DNA of 64,000 nucleotides from Microcoleus vaginatus WJT46-NPBG5 (GCA_019359355.1 JAHHHM010000003.1:62001-126000); one strand, 5' to 3'. Shown: positions 1 to 9,933, counted from the first letter of the stretch. The notes: a model not told the origin generated them from the letters alone. A program made the numbers and translations.

Positions 1-1
1 A

Positions 2-994
2 CTTGAGTACGATGAGGTGTCTGGTTTAGCCACGAAAGTAGAAGCTGATCGGGATGTCACCCAATCAACTTTTTGGGTGGCTGTCGGCATCATACTCGGC
101 CCCCTGACTGCTGTGCTTTTAGGAAGATATTTCAGTCAGAAAATTGCCAAACCGCTGGAAACTCAAGTACAGCAGTCAGGGATACAAGTTACTACGTCCG
201 CCACACAGATCGCGGCTTCTGGAAAACAATTAGAAGCGATGATCGTAGAACAAGTTGCCTCTACAAATGAAGTGGTAGCTACAGCTAAAGAAATTGCCGT
301 CACATCAGGACAGTTAGCGAAAACAATGGATGAAGTGACACTGCTATCAGAAACTACAGCTAAAGCAGCCGGGAATAGTCAACAAGACTTAGTAGTGATG
401 GAAGCAACCATGCGGCAACTAGCAGAAGCAACCGCAACTATTTCGTCAAAGTTAGGAACGATTTCAGCCAAAGCCAATAATATTAACAGCGTCGTTACAA
501 CAATCACAAAAGTAGCAGATCAGACAAATTTGCTGTCATTAAATGCCGCAATAGAAGCAGAGAAAGCCGGAGAATATGGGTTAGGATTTGCAGTCGTTGC
601 TAGAGAAATTCGTCGTCTGGCAGACCGCACAGCAGTGGCTACACTCGACATTGAACAAATGGTCAAAGAAATGCAATCGGCGGTAGCAACCGGCGTCATG
701 GAAATGGATAAATTTACCAAAGAAGTGGGACGGGGAGTGGAAGATGTGCGAAATATCAGCGTGCAACTGGCAGAAATCATTGGGCAAGTACAAGCGTTAA
801 ACCCTCGTTTTGAAGCGGTGAATCAAGGGATGGAAGCGCAGTCATTAGGTGCCGGCCAGATTAGTGAGGCGATGGTACAGCTAAGTGAATCCTCCACACA
901 AACGGCTGATTCCCTCCGAGAAATTAACAGTGCGCTTTCACAGTTGAATGAAGCAGCGCATGGCTTACGACGAGAAGTGCTTGCTTTAAAGTAG
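2..994 (+). CDS. Methyl-accepting chemotaxis protein, 5' end outside window (WspA-like position)
   Basis: C-terminal part of a chemoreceptor. The reading frame is open to the left edge, so the sensor domain lies outside the window; an internal GTG at 17 is not the likely start. A membrane helix ([18 protein letters not shown]) is followed by a short linker and a long helical signalling domain. The hairpin tip that contacts CheA/CheW is clear: [20 protein letters not shown] followed by [15 protein letters not shown]. Family knowledge: such receptors control an associated CheA kinase through a CheW adaptor. Here a WspD-like CheW and a CheA-receiver hybrid follow in the same direction, so this is read as the receptor of a Wsp-type cluster. 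Flanking glutamine/glutamate-rich segments could be methylated, but the methylesterase gene downstream is broken. Confidence 0.88.
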   Translation, partial: LEYDEVSGLATKVEADRDVTQSTFWVAVGIILGPLTAVLLGRYFSQKIAKPLETQVQQSGIQVTTSATQIAASGKQLEAMIVEQVASTNEVVATAKEIAVTSGQLAKTMDEVTLLSETTAKAAGNSQQDLVVMEATMRQLAEATATISSKLGTISAKANNINSVVTTITKVADQTNLLSLNAAIEAEKAGEYGLGFAVVAREIRRLADRTAVATLDIEQMVKEMQSAVATGVMEMDKFTKEVGRGVEDVRNISVQLAEIIGQVQALNPRFEAVNQGMEAQSLGAGQISEAMVQLSESSTQTADSLREINSALSQLNEAAHGLRREVLALK

Positions 995-1166
995 CTACTC
1001 GAAAAAAAGCAATTATTCAGGGATAGTGTTCTAAGTTTTTCCAAGAGACAAAAAAAGAAAAAGGAATTTTAAACAATGAAATCTTCGGTTATAACCATAA
1101 AAAATGCCAATTAGTTTATGACCTAAAAACTATCACAGATAACGAATGCTAGGGAGCAATTAGTCG

Positions 1167-1841
1167 ATGAATAACAATTGCTGGAATCAAATCGGAGTTC
1201 AAGGAGATCACTCTTGTTCAGAACTGAAAACCTATATACACTGCCGTAATTGTCCTGTTTATTCTACTGCCGGTCGTCATTTGCTGGAAAGAGAAACTGA
1301 TGCCGACTATGTCAGTGAGTGGACTCAAGTGCTGGCTCAAGAAAAAGTCGCGGTAACCCGTCAATTTACTGCTGCCGGCACCTTATCAGTGGCAATCTTT
1401 CGGCTGGGAAAAGAATGGCTGGCCCTGCCGGCTCAATTATTCAAAGAAGTTACACCCCCGTGTCCTATCCGTACATTGCCCCACCGCAGCAACAATACTC
1501 TCCTGGGATTGGTAAACATCCGAGGTGAAATTCAACTGTGCGTTTCTCTGGCTAATCTATTAGGTTTAGAAACTGCATCGGCAGCCCTTGCTCAAAATCT
1601 GAATCATGTCATTTATAAACGAATGGTTGTCGTAGAAAAAGAAGAAAACCGCTGGGTATTTGCAGTAGATGAAATTTATGGGGTGCATCGCGTCGGGCCA
1701 GAAGACTTGACCCATGTGCCGGCAACTGTCGCTAAAGCATCACAAACCTATACAAAACATCTAATAAAATGGCCAGATAGAAATGTTAATTATTTAGATG
1801 AGGAATTAATATTTTACACCCTTACTAAAAAAAACTTGTGA
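1167..1841 (+). CDS. CheW-like adaptor with Cys-rich N-terminal extension (WspD type)
   Basis: 224-residue coupling protein that should bridge the upstream receptor and the downstream CheA. Residues about 65-215 form a CheW domain (FRLGKEWLALPAQ ... LLGLVNIRGEIQLCVSL ... WVFAVDEIYGV). The first 45 residues carry an extension with CWNQIGVQGDHSC and HCRNCPVYS; from family memory, this Cys/His signature is typical of WspD adaptors rather than flagellar CheW. The ATG at 1167 lies after a GGGAG about ten bases upstream. It is co-directional with the receptor (172-base gap) and CheA (247-base gap). The cysteines could bind metal or form disulfides; that is inference. Confidence 0.9.
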   Translation: MNNNCWNQIGVQGDHSCSELKTYIHCRNCPVYSTAGRHLLERETDADYVSEWTQVLAQEKVAVTRQFTAAGTLSVAIFRLGKEWLALPAQLFKEVTPPCPIRTLPHRSNNTLLGLVNIRGEIQLCVSLANLLGLETASAALAQNLNHVIYKRMVVVEKEENRWVFAVDEIYGVHRVGPEDLTHVPATVAKASQTYTKHLIKWPDRNVNYLDEELIFYTLTKKNL

Positions 1842-2088
1842 AAAAGCTACCTTTTAGGGCTTGACAATTTTTAACGAATGCAGAATAAATAAAAAATTAA
1901 ATCCAAGCGAATCGTCTTATTCGAGGGGCGCACCTTAGCTCATAACTTTTATGCCGGCCTAAACAACAGAAATCTGTGAACTCTCTGAAAACTCAATTTT
2001 TCACCCCATTAAAATGCCCACTTTATCTGTGTGCATCTGTAATTATTAAAACAAAACATACTCGCCTTTACCAGCAGACAAGTGACAA

Positions 2089-4476
2089 ATGAAGTATGAG
2101 GATTTAAGCAACTTTTCCATGATGGATTTATTTCGCATGGAAGTAGAAAACCAGGCAGCCCTATTAAACAACAGCTTGTTAGCGCTGGAAACCAACCCAA
2201 ATACCGCCGCAGAATTAGAATCTTTAATGCGTGCTGCTCATTCAATTAAAGGTGCTGCCCGGATTGTTCAAGTTGAGGGGGCTGTCAAAATCGCTCACGT
2301 CATGGAAGACTGCTTTGTTGCAGCCCAAAAGGGAACCATTAGGATTGATTCAGCCGGCACAATTGACGTGCTGCTACACGGAGTTGATGAACTGATACGC
2401 CTTGCCCAACTTAGCGAAACCGATCTCCACAGTTGGCAAATTGAACATCAAGCCGAAATTGACGCATTAATAGAGGCAATTGCCGAAATCGCCTCACCGG
2501 CCCCAGAGGCGCATCCCTTGCCCCCTGTCTTAATTCAAGCTGAAATTCAGCCGCCCTCTGAAAATTTAGCGATCCAGCCAGCCGATAATCTCACCCCCTC
2601 AGATGCCCCTGCAATGCTGGTGCCGGCTACTCTCGATAGCACAGAACAGACGCTCAGTATTCAACCCTTAGCTACCCCACAAGAAGACGCACAATTCTCG
2701 ACTCAAAACTCAAAATCTAAATTTCAAAAGAACACAGAGCGAGTGGTGCGATTAAGCGCAGAAAATTTAAATCGGTTGATGGGTTTAGCCGGTGAATCTC
2801 TTGTAGAAGTAAATTGGCTACAACCTTTTGCAGATTCCTTACTCAGACTTAGAAAGCAACAGGGAGAACTATCAAATCTTCTAGAAAACTTACAAGAATC
2901 ATTTGAAAGTGAACACCTTAAAGTCGGCACCACAGATACCCTCAATTCTGCTCAAAAAAAAGCCAGCGAATGCCAGCAAACTTTAAATGAACGACTAAGC
3001 GAATTAGAACTTTTTTCCCGCCGCTTCGGTAATCTTTCAGACCGACTTTATCGTGAAGTGATCGCCAGTCATATGCGTCCTTTTGCAGATGGAGTACAGG
3101 GCTTTCCCCGCATGGTACGCGATCTCGCGAGACACATGGGCAAGCAAGTCAAATTTGAAATATTGGGCAAATCCACACAAGTTGATCGCGATATTTTAGA
3201 GAAATTAGAAGCGCCCCTCACTCATATCCTGCAAAACGCGATTGCCCACGGAATTGAGTTTCCAGAAGAACGATTAGCTGCGGGTAAGCCGGCAGACGGA
3301 ACCGTACGCCTCGAAGCTGCCCATCGTGCCGGTATGTTATCTATTACCATTTCAGATGATGGTCAAGGCGTCAACTTTGATCAATTGCGTGAAAAAATTG
3401 TCGAAAGAAACTTATCTACTTCACGTATCGCTGCTCAGCTAACAGAAACTGAGCTAATTGAATTCCTATTTTTGCCTGGATTTTCTACCACAAATACAGT
3501 TAGTCAAATTTCTGGTCGTGGCGTCGGTTTAGATGTTGCTCACAGCGTTGTGCGGGAACTCGGGGGTGTTCTACGAGCGGTTTCTATGCCGAAAAAAGGC
3601 ATTAATTTCCACTTACAATTGCCCTTAACCTTGTCAGTCATTCGCACTTTGCTCGTGGAAATTTCTGGAGAACCTTATGCTTTCCCGCTCACGCGAATTG
3701 AGCGAATTGTTCTAGTTGCCAAAGAGACAATCCCACTTGTTGAAAATCGTCAGTATTTTATGATAGACGATCAAACAATTGGGCTAGTCGCTGCTTATCA
3801 AGTTTTAGAATTAAACCCATTCACAATCAACTCAGAAGAGCTATCGGTGATTATTATCAGTGATCGCTCAAGCAAATACGGCTTAGTGGTTGATCGGTTT
3901 TTAGGCGAACGTGATTTAGTTGTCAGACCTTTAGATCCCCGACTGGGTAAAGTGCAGGATATTAGTGCAGCAGCTATTATGGAAGATGGTTCTCCTGTTT
4001 TGATTGTTGATGTTGAGGACATGGTACGCTCTATCGATAAGTTGCTGACAAACGGGCGGTTAAACCCGGTTAGTGGTGCCGGCGACAGCGCTCCATCGGC
4101 ACCCCGTAAACGAATTTTAGTGGTTGATGATTCAATTACTGTGCGTGAAGTTGAGCGAAAGTTACTACAAAATAGCGGATATGAAGTTGAAGTGGCTGTG
4201 GATGGAGTAGATGGTTGGAATGCGGTTCGTACCGGCCAATATAACTTGATTATCACGGACGTTGATATGCCCCGCATGAATGGAATTGAATTAGTGAATC
4301 AAATTAAAAATCATTCTAATTTTAAATTTTTGCCGGTCATGATAGTTTCTTATAAAGACCGGGAAGAAGACCGCCTTCGAGGGTTGGAAGCAGGAGCAAA
4401 TTACTATTTAACAAAAAGCAGTTTTCATGATGATACGCTATTAAATGCTGTCATCGATTTGATTGGCGAATCATGA
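2089..4476 (+). CDS. Hybrid CheA histidine kinase with C-terminal receiver (WspE-like)
   Basis: 795-residue chemotaxis-type kinase. Domains in order: HPt, residues about 1-115, with phospho-acceptor His51 in RAAHSIKGAARI; acidic/proline-rich linker about 135-210; dimerisation and HATPase about 215-510 with N box ILQNAIAHGIE, G1 SDDGQGV and G2 GRGVGLDVA; CheW-like regulatory domain about 515-650; receiver about 675-795 with VVDDS and phospho-acceptor Asp724 in ITDVDMP. All catalytic motifs look intact. The gene ends in an ATGA overlap with the next reading frame (CheB/WspF remnant), indicating translational coupling in the ancestral operon. Expected substrates are its own receiver, the methylesterase (now broken) and possibly the receiver-kinase encoded at 6111-7508. 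Confidence 0.93.
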   Translation: MKYEDLSNFSMMDLFRMEVENQAALLNNSLLALETNPNTAAELESLMRAAHSIKGAARIVQVEGAVKIAHVMEDCFVAAQKGTIRIDSAGTIDVLLHGVDELIRLAQLSETDLHSWQIEHQAEIDALIEAIAEIASPAPEAHPLPPVLIQAEIQPPSENLAIQPADNLTPSDAPAMLVPATLDSTEQTLSIQPLATPQEDAQFSTQNSKSKFQKNTERVVRLSAENLNRLMGLAGESLVEVNWLQPFADSLLRLRKQQGELSNLLENLQESFESEHLKVGTTDTLNSAQKKASECQQTLNERLSELELFSRRFGNLSDRLYREVIASHMRPFADGVQGFPRMVRDLARHMGKQVKFEILGKSTQVDRDILEKLEAPLTHILQNAIAHGIEFPEERLAAGKPADGTVRLEAAHRAGMLSITISDDGQGVNFDQLREKIVERNLSTSRIAAQLTETELIEFLFLPGFSTTNTVSQISGRGVGLDVAHSVVRELGGVLRAVSMPKKGINFHLQLPLTLSVIRTLLVEISGEPYAFPLTRIERIVLVAKETIPLVENRQYFMIDDQTIGLVAAYQVLELNPFTINSEELSVIIISDRSSKYGLVVDRFLGERDLVVRPLDPRLGKVQDISAAAIMEDGSPVLIVDVEDMVRSIDKLLTNGRLNPVSGAGDSAPSAPRKRILVVDDSITVREVERKLLQNSGYEVEVAVDGVDGWNAVRTGQYNLIITDVDMPRMNGIELVNQIKNHSNFKFLPVMIVSYKDREEDRLRGLEAGANYYLTKSSFHDDTLLNAVIDLIGES

Positions 4477-5498
4477 TACGAATTGCCATCGTTAATGACA
4501 CATTGAGTGCAGTCGAAGCGATACGGCGGGTCGTAGCAACTGTTGCAGGCTACCAAGTAGCTTAGGTTGCTTATAATGGCGCACAAGCAGTCAGGCAATG
4601 TGCCATAGATTGTCCCAATTTGATTTTGATGGATTTATTGATGCCGGTGATGGATGGTGTTGAAGCAACTCAGCAGATTATGACCCAATCTCCGTGCGCG
4701 ATTGTGGTGGTCACTGTTAGGGTCAATGCTCAAGTGTCAAAGGTTTTTGAAGCGATGGGTTATGGCGCGCTGAATGCGGTTAATCTCCCCATTTTAGGCA
4801 CTCGTGGACAGGCGATAATAGAGCCAAATTGTTAGCAAAAATTGCCATAAGGCAAATTGCTTGGCAAATCACCTCGCCGGCAAGAGCGACTGCAGCCGGC
4901 ACAAAAACGGCCTGTGCCATCCAAGCCGGTCTTACCTTTAGTTGTTATCGGCGCTTCCACCGGCGGCCCTCGCGCCTTAAAAGCAATTTTATCTAATATT
5001 ACCTAAAAACTTCTCGGTGGCTGTTGTGATCGTTCAGCATATCGATGCTCAGTTCGCGCCTGGGTTAGTTCAGTGGTTGAATGATTGTTCGCCGGTGAAA
5101 GTTGAGTTAGCCAGGGAGGGTGGCCGGTTTGAAGCCGGGAAAGTATTAGTGGCTGGAACAAATGACTACTTAATTTTGCGTTCGGATCTGACGCTTACCC
5201 ACACCAAAGAACCCCAAGATTGTTTTTACCGGCCATCGGTGGATGTGTTTTTTAGCAGTGTTGCCCAATACTGCCAGGAAGGGGCGTCGGGGTGCTGCTG
5301 ACGGGTATGGGTAAAGATGGCGCAAAAGGTCTCTATCAGTTATGCTGTGCCGGCTGGCAAACGATTGTTCAGGATCAAGCAAGTTGTGTGGTCTATGGAA
5401 TGCCTAAAGCTGCCGTAGAATTAGGAGCAGCAGCAAAGATTTTGTCAATCAATGCGATTTCTTCTGCCCTTTGTAATATTTTTGTGAATTATTTTTAA
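4473..5498 (+). pseudogene. Broken CheB/WspF-type protein-glutamate methylesterase
   Basis: Remnant of a two-domain CheB. It starts with ATG at 4473 overlapping the cheA stop and encodes a WspF-like receiver start (IRIAIVND). Lesions seen: an in-frame TAG at 4563-4565 (codon 31) where family members have Trp (VA-stop-VAYNGA); a frame change near 4800-4825, after which LLAKIA resumes in another frame; another near 5000, where the frame carrying GASTGGP reads into TAA while [15 protein letters not shown] continues in a different frame; and another near 5285, where [15 protein letters not shown] moves frame again. Pieces of the catalytic triad (Ser in GASTGG, His in VQHID, Asp in GMGKDGA) remain readable across frames. 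Several independent lesions argue for a pseudogene rather than a single sequencing error. Confidence 0.9.
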
Positions 5499-6110
5499 TT
5501 TTTATTTATTATTGCTTATTTTTCTCAACCGAGATTCTCCCGATTATTCATCAAAAAGTTGAATGACCCCTCATGGATAGTTTAGGTAAATTTTGCTAAA
5601 CTCTGATTAAGTCTCAATGGGGTTAAGTTAAGTTTAATATACCAACCTAATTGAACAATATCTAATTGACGGGTGGCCGAACTCTGCTATTGTCCCTTTG
5701 CTGATTACTAATAAGTTTCTTAAAGCTCTGTTGGCTACAGTATTCTTTGTTTTTTTTTCAGAGCTAGCTTATGCAACAGGTGGTAAAAAAAACTTACGTG
5801 AAATTACAGTCGCAATTAAAGACTTAATGATTTATAACAAAATATCTATGTATTCTTTATAATCCAGCCTAAATACTATGGCATTTTTTGGGAACTATAA
5901 TAAGGTAAGTTGCTCAAGTTAATATTGTACAAAGATCAAAATTTTTTCGTAAAAAGTATTACAGAATGAATAATTTTATTTCAAAGGAGTTAAATCACTA
6001 AATATCTGATACCATAAGATTTACAATTTTAATTTATTAATCATTTGGAGTCTTTGTAGTTTGAAGTTAGGGAAATAAAATTTTAACCTCTCACCAGAAA
6101 AACTCGAACT
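5499..6110. other. Intergenic region between cheB remnant and receiver-kinase gene
   Basis: About 610 bases of AT-rich DNA with no reading frame that I can support. It presumably carries the promoter for the receiver-kinase at 6111. No clear operator or terminator was recognised. An AGCTCTG/CAGAGCT pair around 5720-5765 is weak. Confidence 0.5.
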
Positions 6111-7508
6111 ATGGCCGCAAGCTTCTTCAAGGAAACAACTGTACAAGCACAGGATACTGCTTCCAGGACGGCGGCTTTATCTTTGTCAGAACACCCAATA
6201 ATAGTCTTGCTAGTTGACGATCAAGCAGTGATTGCTGAAGCCATACGCCGAATGTTGGCAACAGAAGAAGATATTACTTTTCATTATTGTAGTGAGCCGG
6301 CTCAAGCCATTAAAATGGCGACAGAAATAGGGCCAACGGTAATTTTACAAGATTTAGTCATGCCCGATATTGATGGGTTGTTGCTGTTGCGTTTTTTTCG
6401 GGCAAATTTAGCAACCCGCGACACTCCCATGATGGTTCTCTCAAATAAGGATGACCCAAATATTAAAGCTGAAGCTTTTGGGTTTGGGGCCAATGATTAT
6501 CTGGTAAAACTCCCCGATAAAATTGAGCTAGTTGCGCGTATTCGCTATCATTCCAAGGCATATATTAACCTGCTGCAACGGAATGAAGCTTATCAAGTCA
6601 TGCAGCAAACCCAAGCTCAATTGTTCCAAGCTGAAAAAATGTCTAGCTTGGCTCAATTAGTCGCCGGTGTTGCCCATGAAATTAATAACCCCGTTAACTT
6701 TATTTATGGCAATCTTGATCACGTCAGTGATTATGTTGAATCCCTGCTGAATCTTATTAATCTTTACCAGCAGAGCACTTCTACAAGCAATCCCGAAATT
6801 GAAGAATTAATTAAAGAGATTGATTTAGAATTTTTGATTGAAGATTTACCCAAAGTGCTGTCCTCAATGAAAATAGGTGCCAACCGTATTCGTCAAATTA
6901 TCTTAACGTTACGAAACTTCTCTCGGCTTGATGAAGCTGAGATGAAACCTGTGAATATTCACGAAGGAATTGAGAGTACGCTGCTGATTTTGCAACACCG
7001 GCTCAAAGCGAAACCTGACAGACCGGCCATTCAAATTATTAAAGAATATGGGGATTTACCTAAGGTTGAATGTTATGCCGGCCAAATGAATCAAGTGTTC
7101 ATGAATGTTCTGAGCAATGCCATTGATGCCTTGCAACGGCGTGAGCGCGAATGTTTGCCAGAAGAACTTCAAAGTAACCCCAGTACCATCACAATTCGCA
7201 CGCAAGTTCAAGATAACAAGCGCATGGCAATTTGTATTAAGGACAATGGGTTGGGGATGACATCAGCAGTTAAGGCGAGACTTTTCGATCCGTTCTTCAC
7301 CACCAAACCCGTAGGAGAAGGCACAGGACTAGGATTATCCCTCACCTATCAAATTGTCGTTAAGAAACATAATGGAGTGCTGCGGTGTGTATCGGAGCCG
7401 GCACAAGGCGCAGAGTTCTGGATCGAAATTCCCTGCTGCAAACAAGTTGCCAATGACGCATCCGATCATCAAAAAAAAAGGCTGTGTCTTGAAACCTCAG
7501 TTGCCTGA
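6111..7508 (+). CDS. WspR-type receiver fused to histidine kinase
   Basis: 465 residues. Residues about 28-155 are a receiver domain with VDDQ and phospho-acceptor Asp81 in LQDLVMPDIDG. The sequence through FGANDYLVKLPDKIELVARI and IRYHSKAYINLLQRNEAY closely follows, from memory, the receiver and linker of the diguanylate cyclase WspR. Instead of GGDEF, the protein continues into a HisKA-like helix pair with His189 (AGVAHEINNPVNF) and an HATPase with N box NVLSNAIDAL, G1 DNGLGM and lid GEGTGLGLSL. The kinase half is very similar to the one at 22978-24987 (shared HRLKA.PDRPAIQ.IKEYG and CYAGQ segments). Its position after the Wsp-like genes suggests it is their output, with phosphorelay replacing c-di-GMP synthesis; the partner regulator is unknown. 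Confidence 0.92.
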   Translation: MAASFFKETTVQAQDTASRTAALSLSEHPIIVLLVDDQAVIAEAIRRMLATEEDITFHYCSEPAQAIKMATEIGPTVILQDLVMPDIDGLLLLRFFRANLATRDTPMMVLSNKDDPNIKAEAFGFGANDYLVKLPDKIELVARIRYHSKAYINLLQRNEAYQVMQQTQAQLFQAEKMSSLAQLVAGVAHEINNPVNFIYGNLDHVSDYVESLLNLINLYQQSTSTSNPEIEELIKEIDLEFLIEDLPKVLSSMKIGANRIRQIILTLRNFSRLDEAEMKPVNIHEGIESTLLILQHRLKAKPDRPAIQIIKEYGDLPKVECYAGQMNQVFMNVLSNAIDALQRRERECLPEELQSNPSTITIRTQVQDNKRMAICIKDNGLGMTSAVKARLFDPFFTTKPVGEGTGLGLSLTYQIVVKKHNGVLRCVSEPAQGAEFWIEIPCCKQVANDASDHQKKRLCLETSVA

Positions 7509-7649
7509 GTTCATCGATTAAGAATGTCGGTAATCCTGATCTTTTAATGGTCTAGCAATTTGAAACAACTGTTTTAAAAGTTTTTATAAGTTTTCATTGC
7601 TCAACTGCACTCAATCAACACATATTTCTTTCTCCTTTCCAGTCATCAG

Positions 7650-7677
7650 AAAAAAAGGAGCCTCATAGAGACTCCTT
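7650..7677 (-). terminator. Rho-independent terminator of the rplJ-rplL operon
   Basis: Read on the minus strand, AAGGAGTCTC - TAT - GAGGCTCCTT forms a 10-pair stem (one G-T pair) with a 3-base loop, followed at once by a run of T. It lies about 150 bases beyond the rplL stop. The rest of the 7509-7824 gap holds nothing else I can support. Confidence 0.85.
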
Positions 7678-7824
7678 GATTTAAAACCCAACTGGGCAGT
7701 CATTTGCCACTTCAAATTATTTTCGTACTGTTCTTCAAGGAAAATAATAGATTTTCACTACATTTTCTCTTTCTTTCCCTAGTGAAAGGCAGCACGGGAA
7801 TTGTAAAGGGCAAAGCCGTTGAAA

Positions 7825-8220
7825 TTACTTGATGGATACTTTTGCGCCGGATTCTTCGAGCTGCTTCTTAGCGTCTTCAGCAGCATCCTTGGCAACGCCT
7901 TCCTTAACCGGCTTGGGTGTAGATTCCACCAAGTCTTTGGCTTCTTTCAAGCCTAAGCCGGTGAGTGTCCGCACAACCTTCAGAACAGAAATCTTCTTAT
8001 CGGCAGGGACTTCTTCGAGGATGACGTTAAACTCGGTTTGCTCTTCCACTTCTTCGGCAGGAGCTGCTGCTGCTGCTCCAGGTGCCATCATCATCATCCC
8101 ACCAGCCGGTGCGGCGGCGCTGACGCCGAACGCTTCTTCAATTTGCTTAACGAGTTCAGAGGCTTCCAGCAGAGTCAGAGATTTCAATCTCTCCAAAATT
8201 TCATCGGTTGTTGCAGACAT
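7825..8220 (-). CDS. rplL: 50S ribosomal protein L7/L12
   Basis: 131-residue acidic stalk protein, usual length for the family. N-terminal dimerisation domain ([20 protein letters not shown]), Ala/Gly/Met-rich hinge (residues about 35-60), and C-terminal factor-binding domain ([23 protein letters not shown]). It recruits translation GTPases to the ribosome as L12 dimers bound to L10. It follows rplJ with a 138-base gap and ends before a clear terminator, so it is the last gene of the operon. Confidence 0.98.
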   Translation of the reverse strand: MSATTDEILERLKSLTLLEASELVKQIEEAFGVSAAAPAGGMMMMAPGAAAAAPAEEVEEQTEFNVILEEVPADKKISVLKVVRTLTGLGLKEAKDLVESTPKPVKEGVAKDAAEDAKKQLEESGAKVSIK

Positions 8221-8358
8221 TCCTTAACTCCTTTAGTTTTTGTAAGTCAGTGGTCATTTTTTATTTGCGATTCGCTAATGGTTGAGTGCTAATGGATTGC
8301 CTTAGTTCACCCAATTAACGAGTAGCAAAGCTTTAGACAGAAACCGGATAGCTGAAAA

Positions 8359-8907
8359 CTAAGCGGCTTCTTGGTTGTCTTCCTTGTTTTCCTTGTCGGA
8401 CACAGCTTGAAGCGCGCGGGCAAGGGAAGATGGAACTTCGTTGATCCCCACAGCAAGTTTCGTCGCCAAGCCATTGATAGCGCCGGCAATTTGGGCGATG
8501 AGCTGTTCTTTGGATGGCAGGTCTGAAATGGCTTTAAGATCGGCTTCACTCAGAAGCCGTCCATCCATGACGCCACCGCGAAGTTCAGTCTTCTTACTCG
8601 CTTTTTGGAAGTCTTGGTAAGCTTTAATCGCCCCGCTGACATCTTCTTTAACGAGTAGAAAAGCGGACGAACCCTTGAGCAATTCCTGCATCGCTTGCCA
8701 GTTGTCGTCACCGTCAACTGCAAGTCCCATCAACGTGTTTTTGGTGACTTTGCAAGTCGTGCCGCTGGGGCGAAGCCGTCTTCGCAAATCTGTGATCTCA
8801 GCTACAGAGAGTCCTTTGTAGTCAATCACAATTGCGATTTGAGACTGACTCAAATTTTCTTTGAGTTCAGCAATCGCCGCATTTTTTTCTGCGTATGTTC
8901 TACCCAC
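8359..8907 (-). CDS. rplJ: 50S ribosomal protein L10
   Basis: 182 residues; anchors the L12 dimers at the base of the ribosomal stalk. Typical start (MGRTYAEKNAAIAELKENLS), then VIDYKGLSVAEITDLRR and VTKNTLMGLAV, and a C-terminal L12-binding helix (KLAVGINEVPSSLARALQAV). It is preceded by an L10-leader-like sequence and a transcription attenuator, consistent with the known autoregulation by L10-L12. Confidence 0.98.
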   Translation of the reverse strand: MGRTYAEKNAAIAELKENLSQSQIAIVIDYKGLSVAEITDLRRRLRPSGTTCKVTKNTLMGLAVDGDDNWQAMQELLKGSSAFLLVKEDVSGAIKAYQDFQKASKKTELRGGVMDGRLLSEADLKAISDLPSKEQLIAQIAGAINGLATKLAVGINEVPSSLARALQAVSDKENKEDNQEAA

Positions 8908-8994
8908 TGTTCTTTCACCTCCTTAACTGGGTAACGTTGGCAGAAAGTCAAAAGTCAGAAGTTAAAATTCATTCTTCGTCTTTCAAACCAACCA

Positions 8995-9165
8995 ATCAAA
9001 AACCCCGGACATTCTGCCGGGGTTACCCACACTCCTGATTCCATGTTGGTAAAAGCCACAACATTGGCCATTCAGGGGTTTAGGGCGCAAACCTCGGCAG
9101 GAAATTAAGCCATTGGCTCCTGCTGTCTCTGGAGATCGCCTATTTAATTCGTGTTGAGTTGTCAA
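8995..9165 (-). promoter_or_regulatory. L10 leader with attenuator hairpin upstream of rplJ
   Basis: On the minus strand the rplA-rplJ gap contains AGACAGCAGGAGCC and, some 20 bases later, TTAATTTCCTGCCGAGGT, matching what I remember of the L10 leader RNA, where L10(L12) binds its own mRNA. Further 3', AACCCCGG (complement of 9017-9024) pairs with CCGGGGTT (complement of 9001-9008) and is followed by TTT, an intrinsic-terminator-like hairpin before the rplJ start. Together these suggest feedback control by premature termination. Confidence 0.8.
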
Positions 9166-9216
9166 TTTTGAATATTGAATTCATTCACAATTCAACACCC
9201 AAAATTTAAACTTTTC

Positions 9217-9933
9217 TTAGGCTGCGTCATTCATTTTTATATCGCGCAAGGTGCTGATATCGACTTGAATCGATGGACCCATTGTGGCGGATATATACAC
9301 AGTGCGCCAATACCGGCCTTTCGCACCTGTCGGGCGATTGCGGTCTATGCACTCTTGTACGGCCTTCAAGTTCAACAGCAGGTCTTCTGGGGTAAAAGAA
9401 GCCTTACCGAACAAGATGTGAACAATGCCGGTGCGGTCGGCACGAAACTCCAGTTTACCAGCTTTGAACTCTGCAATTGCGCCGGCAAGATCGAAAGTTA
9501 CCGTACCACCTTTTGGAGATGGCATCAAACCGCGTGGCCCTAATAGCTTACCGAGTTTTGCCACCTGCGGCATTACATCCGGGGTCGCAATCAGTTTATC
9601 AAAGTCCATCCGGCCTTTTTGGATTTCGTCAATCAGTTCCTCAGAACCAACCAGATCCGCGCCGGCGCTGGAGGCTTCCGTAACTTTTTCCCCCCGCGCA
9701 ATCACAGCCACCCGAACCGTTTGACCTGTTCCCTTGGGTAGCGCGACTGTTGTCCGTAGCTGTTGGTCTGTATACTTGGGGTCAATGCCTAACCGGATAT
9801 GAGCTTCCGCAGATTCAGAAAACTTGGCCGTAGCAGTTTCCTTCAACAGCCGGATTGCTTCTGACGGTTCATAAGGCCGATCTTCGACCTTCCTTGTGAG
9901 TTCTTGTAATCGACGCGATAGTTTTTTCGCCAT
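9217..9933 (-). CDS. rplA: 50S ribosomal protein L1
   Basis: 238 residues, normal length for bacterial L1, which binds 23S rRNA at the L1 stalk and often represses the rplKA mRNA. Hallmarks: [43 protein letters not shown], and [18 protein letters not shown]. It follows rplK on the minus strand with a gap of about 118 bases. Confidence 0.98.
   Translation of the reverse strand: MAKKLSRRLQELTRKVEDRPYEPSEAIRLLKETATAKFSESAEAHIRLGIDPKYTDQQLRTTVALPKGTGQTVRVAVIARGEKVTEASSAGADLVGSEELIDEIQKGRMDFDKLIATPDVMPQVAKLGKLLGPRGLMPSPKGGTVTFDLAGAIAEFKAGKLEFRADRTGIVHILFGKASFTPEDLLLNLKAVQECIDRNRPTGAKGRYWRTVYISATMGPSIQVDISTLRDIKMNDAA

Noticed and set aside
4620-5498. Three short separate frames with CheB-like sequence
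   Set aside because: They are parts of one broken methylesterase gene and are listed as a single pseudogene.
7829-8227. 132-codon frame opposite rplL
   Set aside because: It is the complement of the Ala/Glu-rich L7/L12 codons; no ribosome site or family.
9175-9724. Plus-strand frames opposite rplA
   Set aside because: Antisense shadows of a certain ribosomal protein gene; sequences show no domain features.
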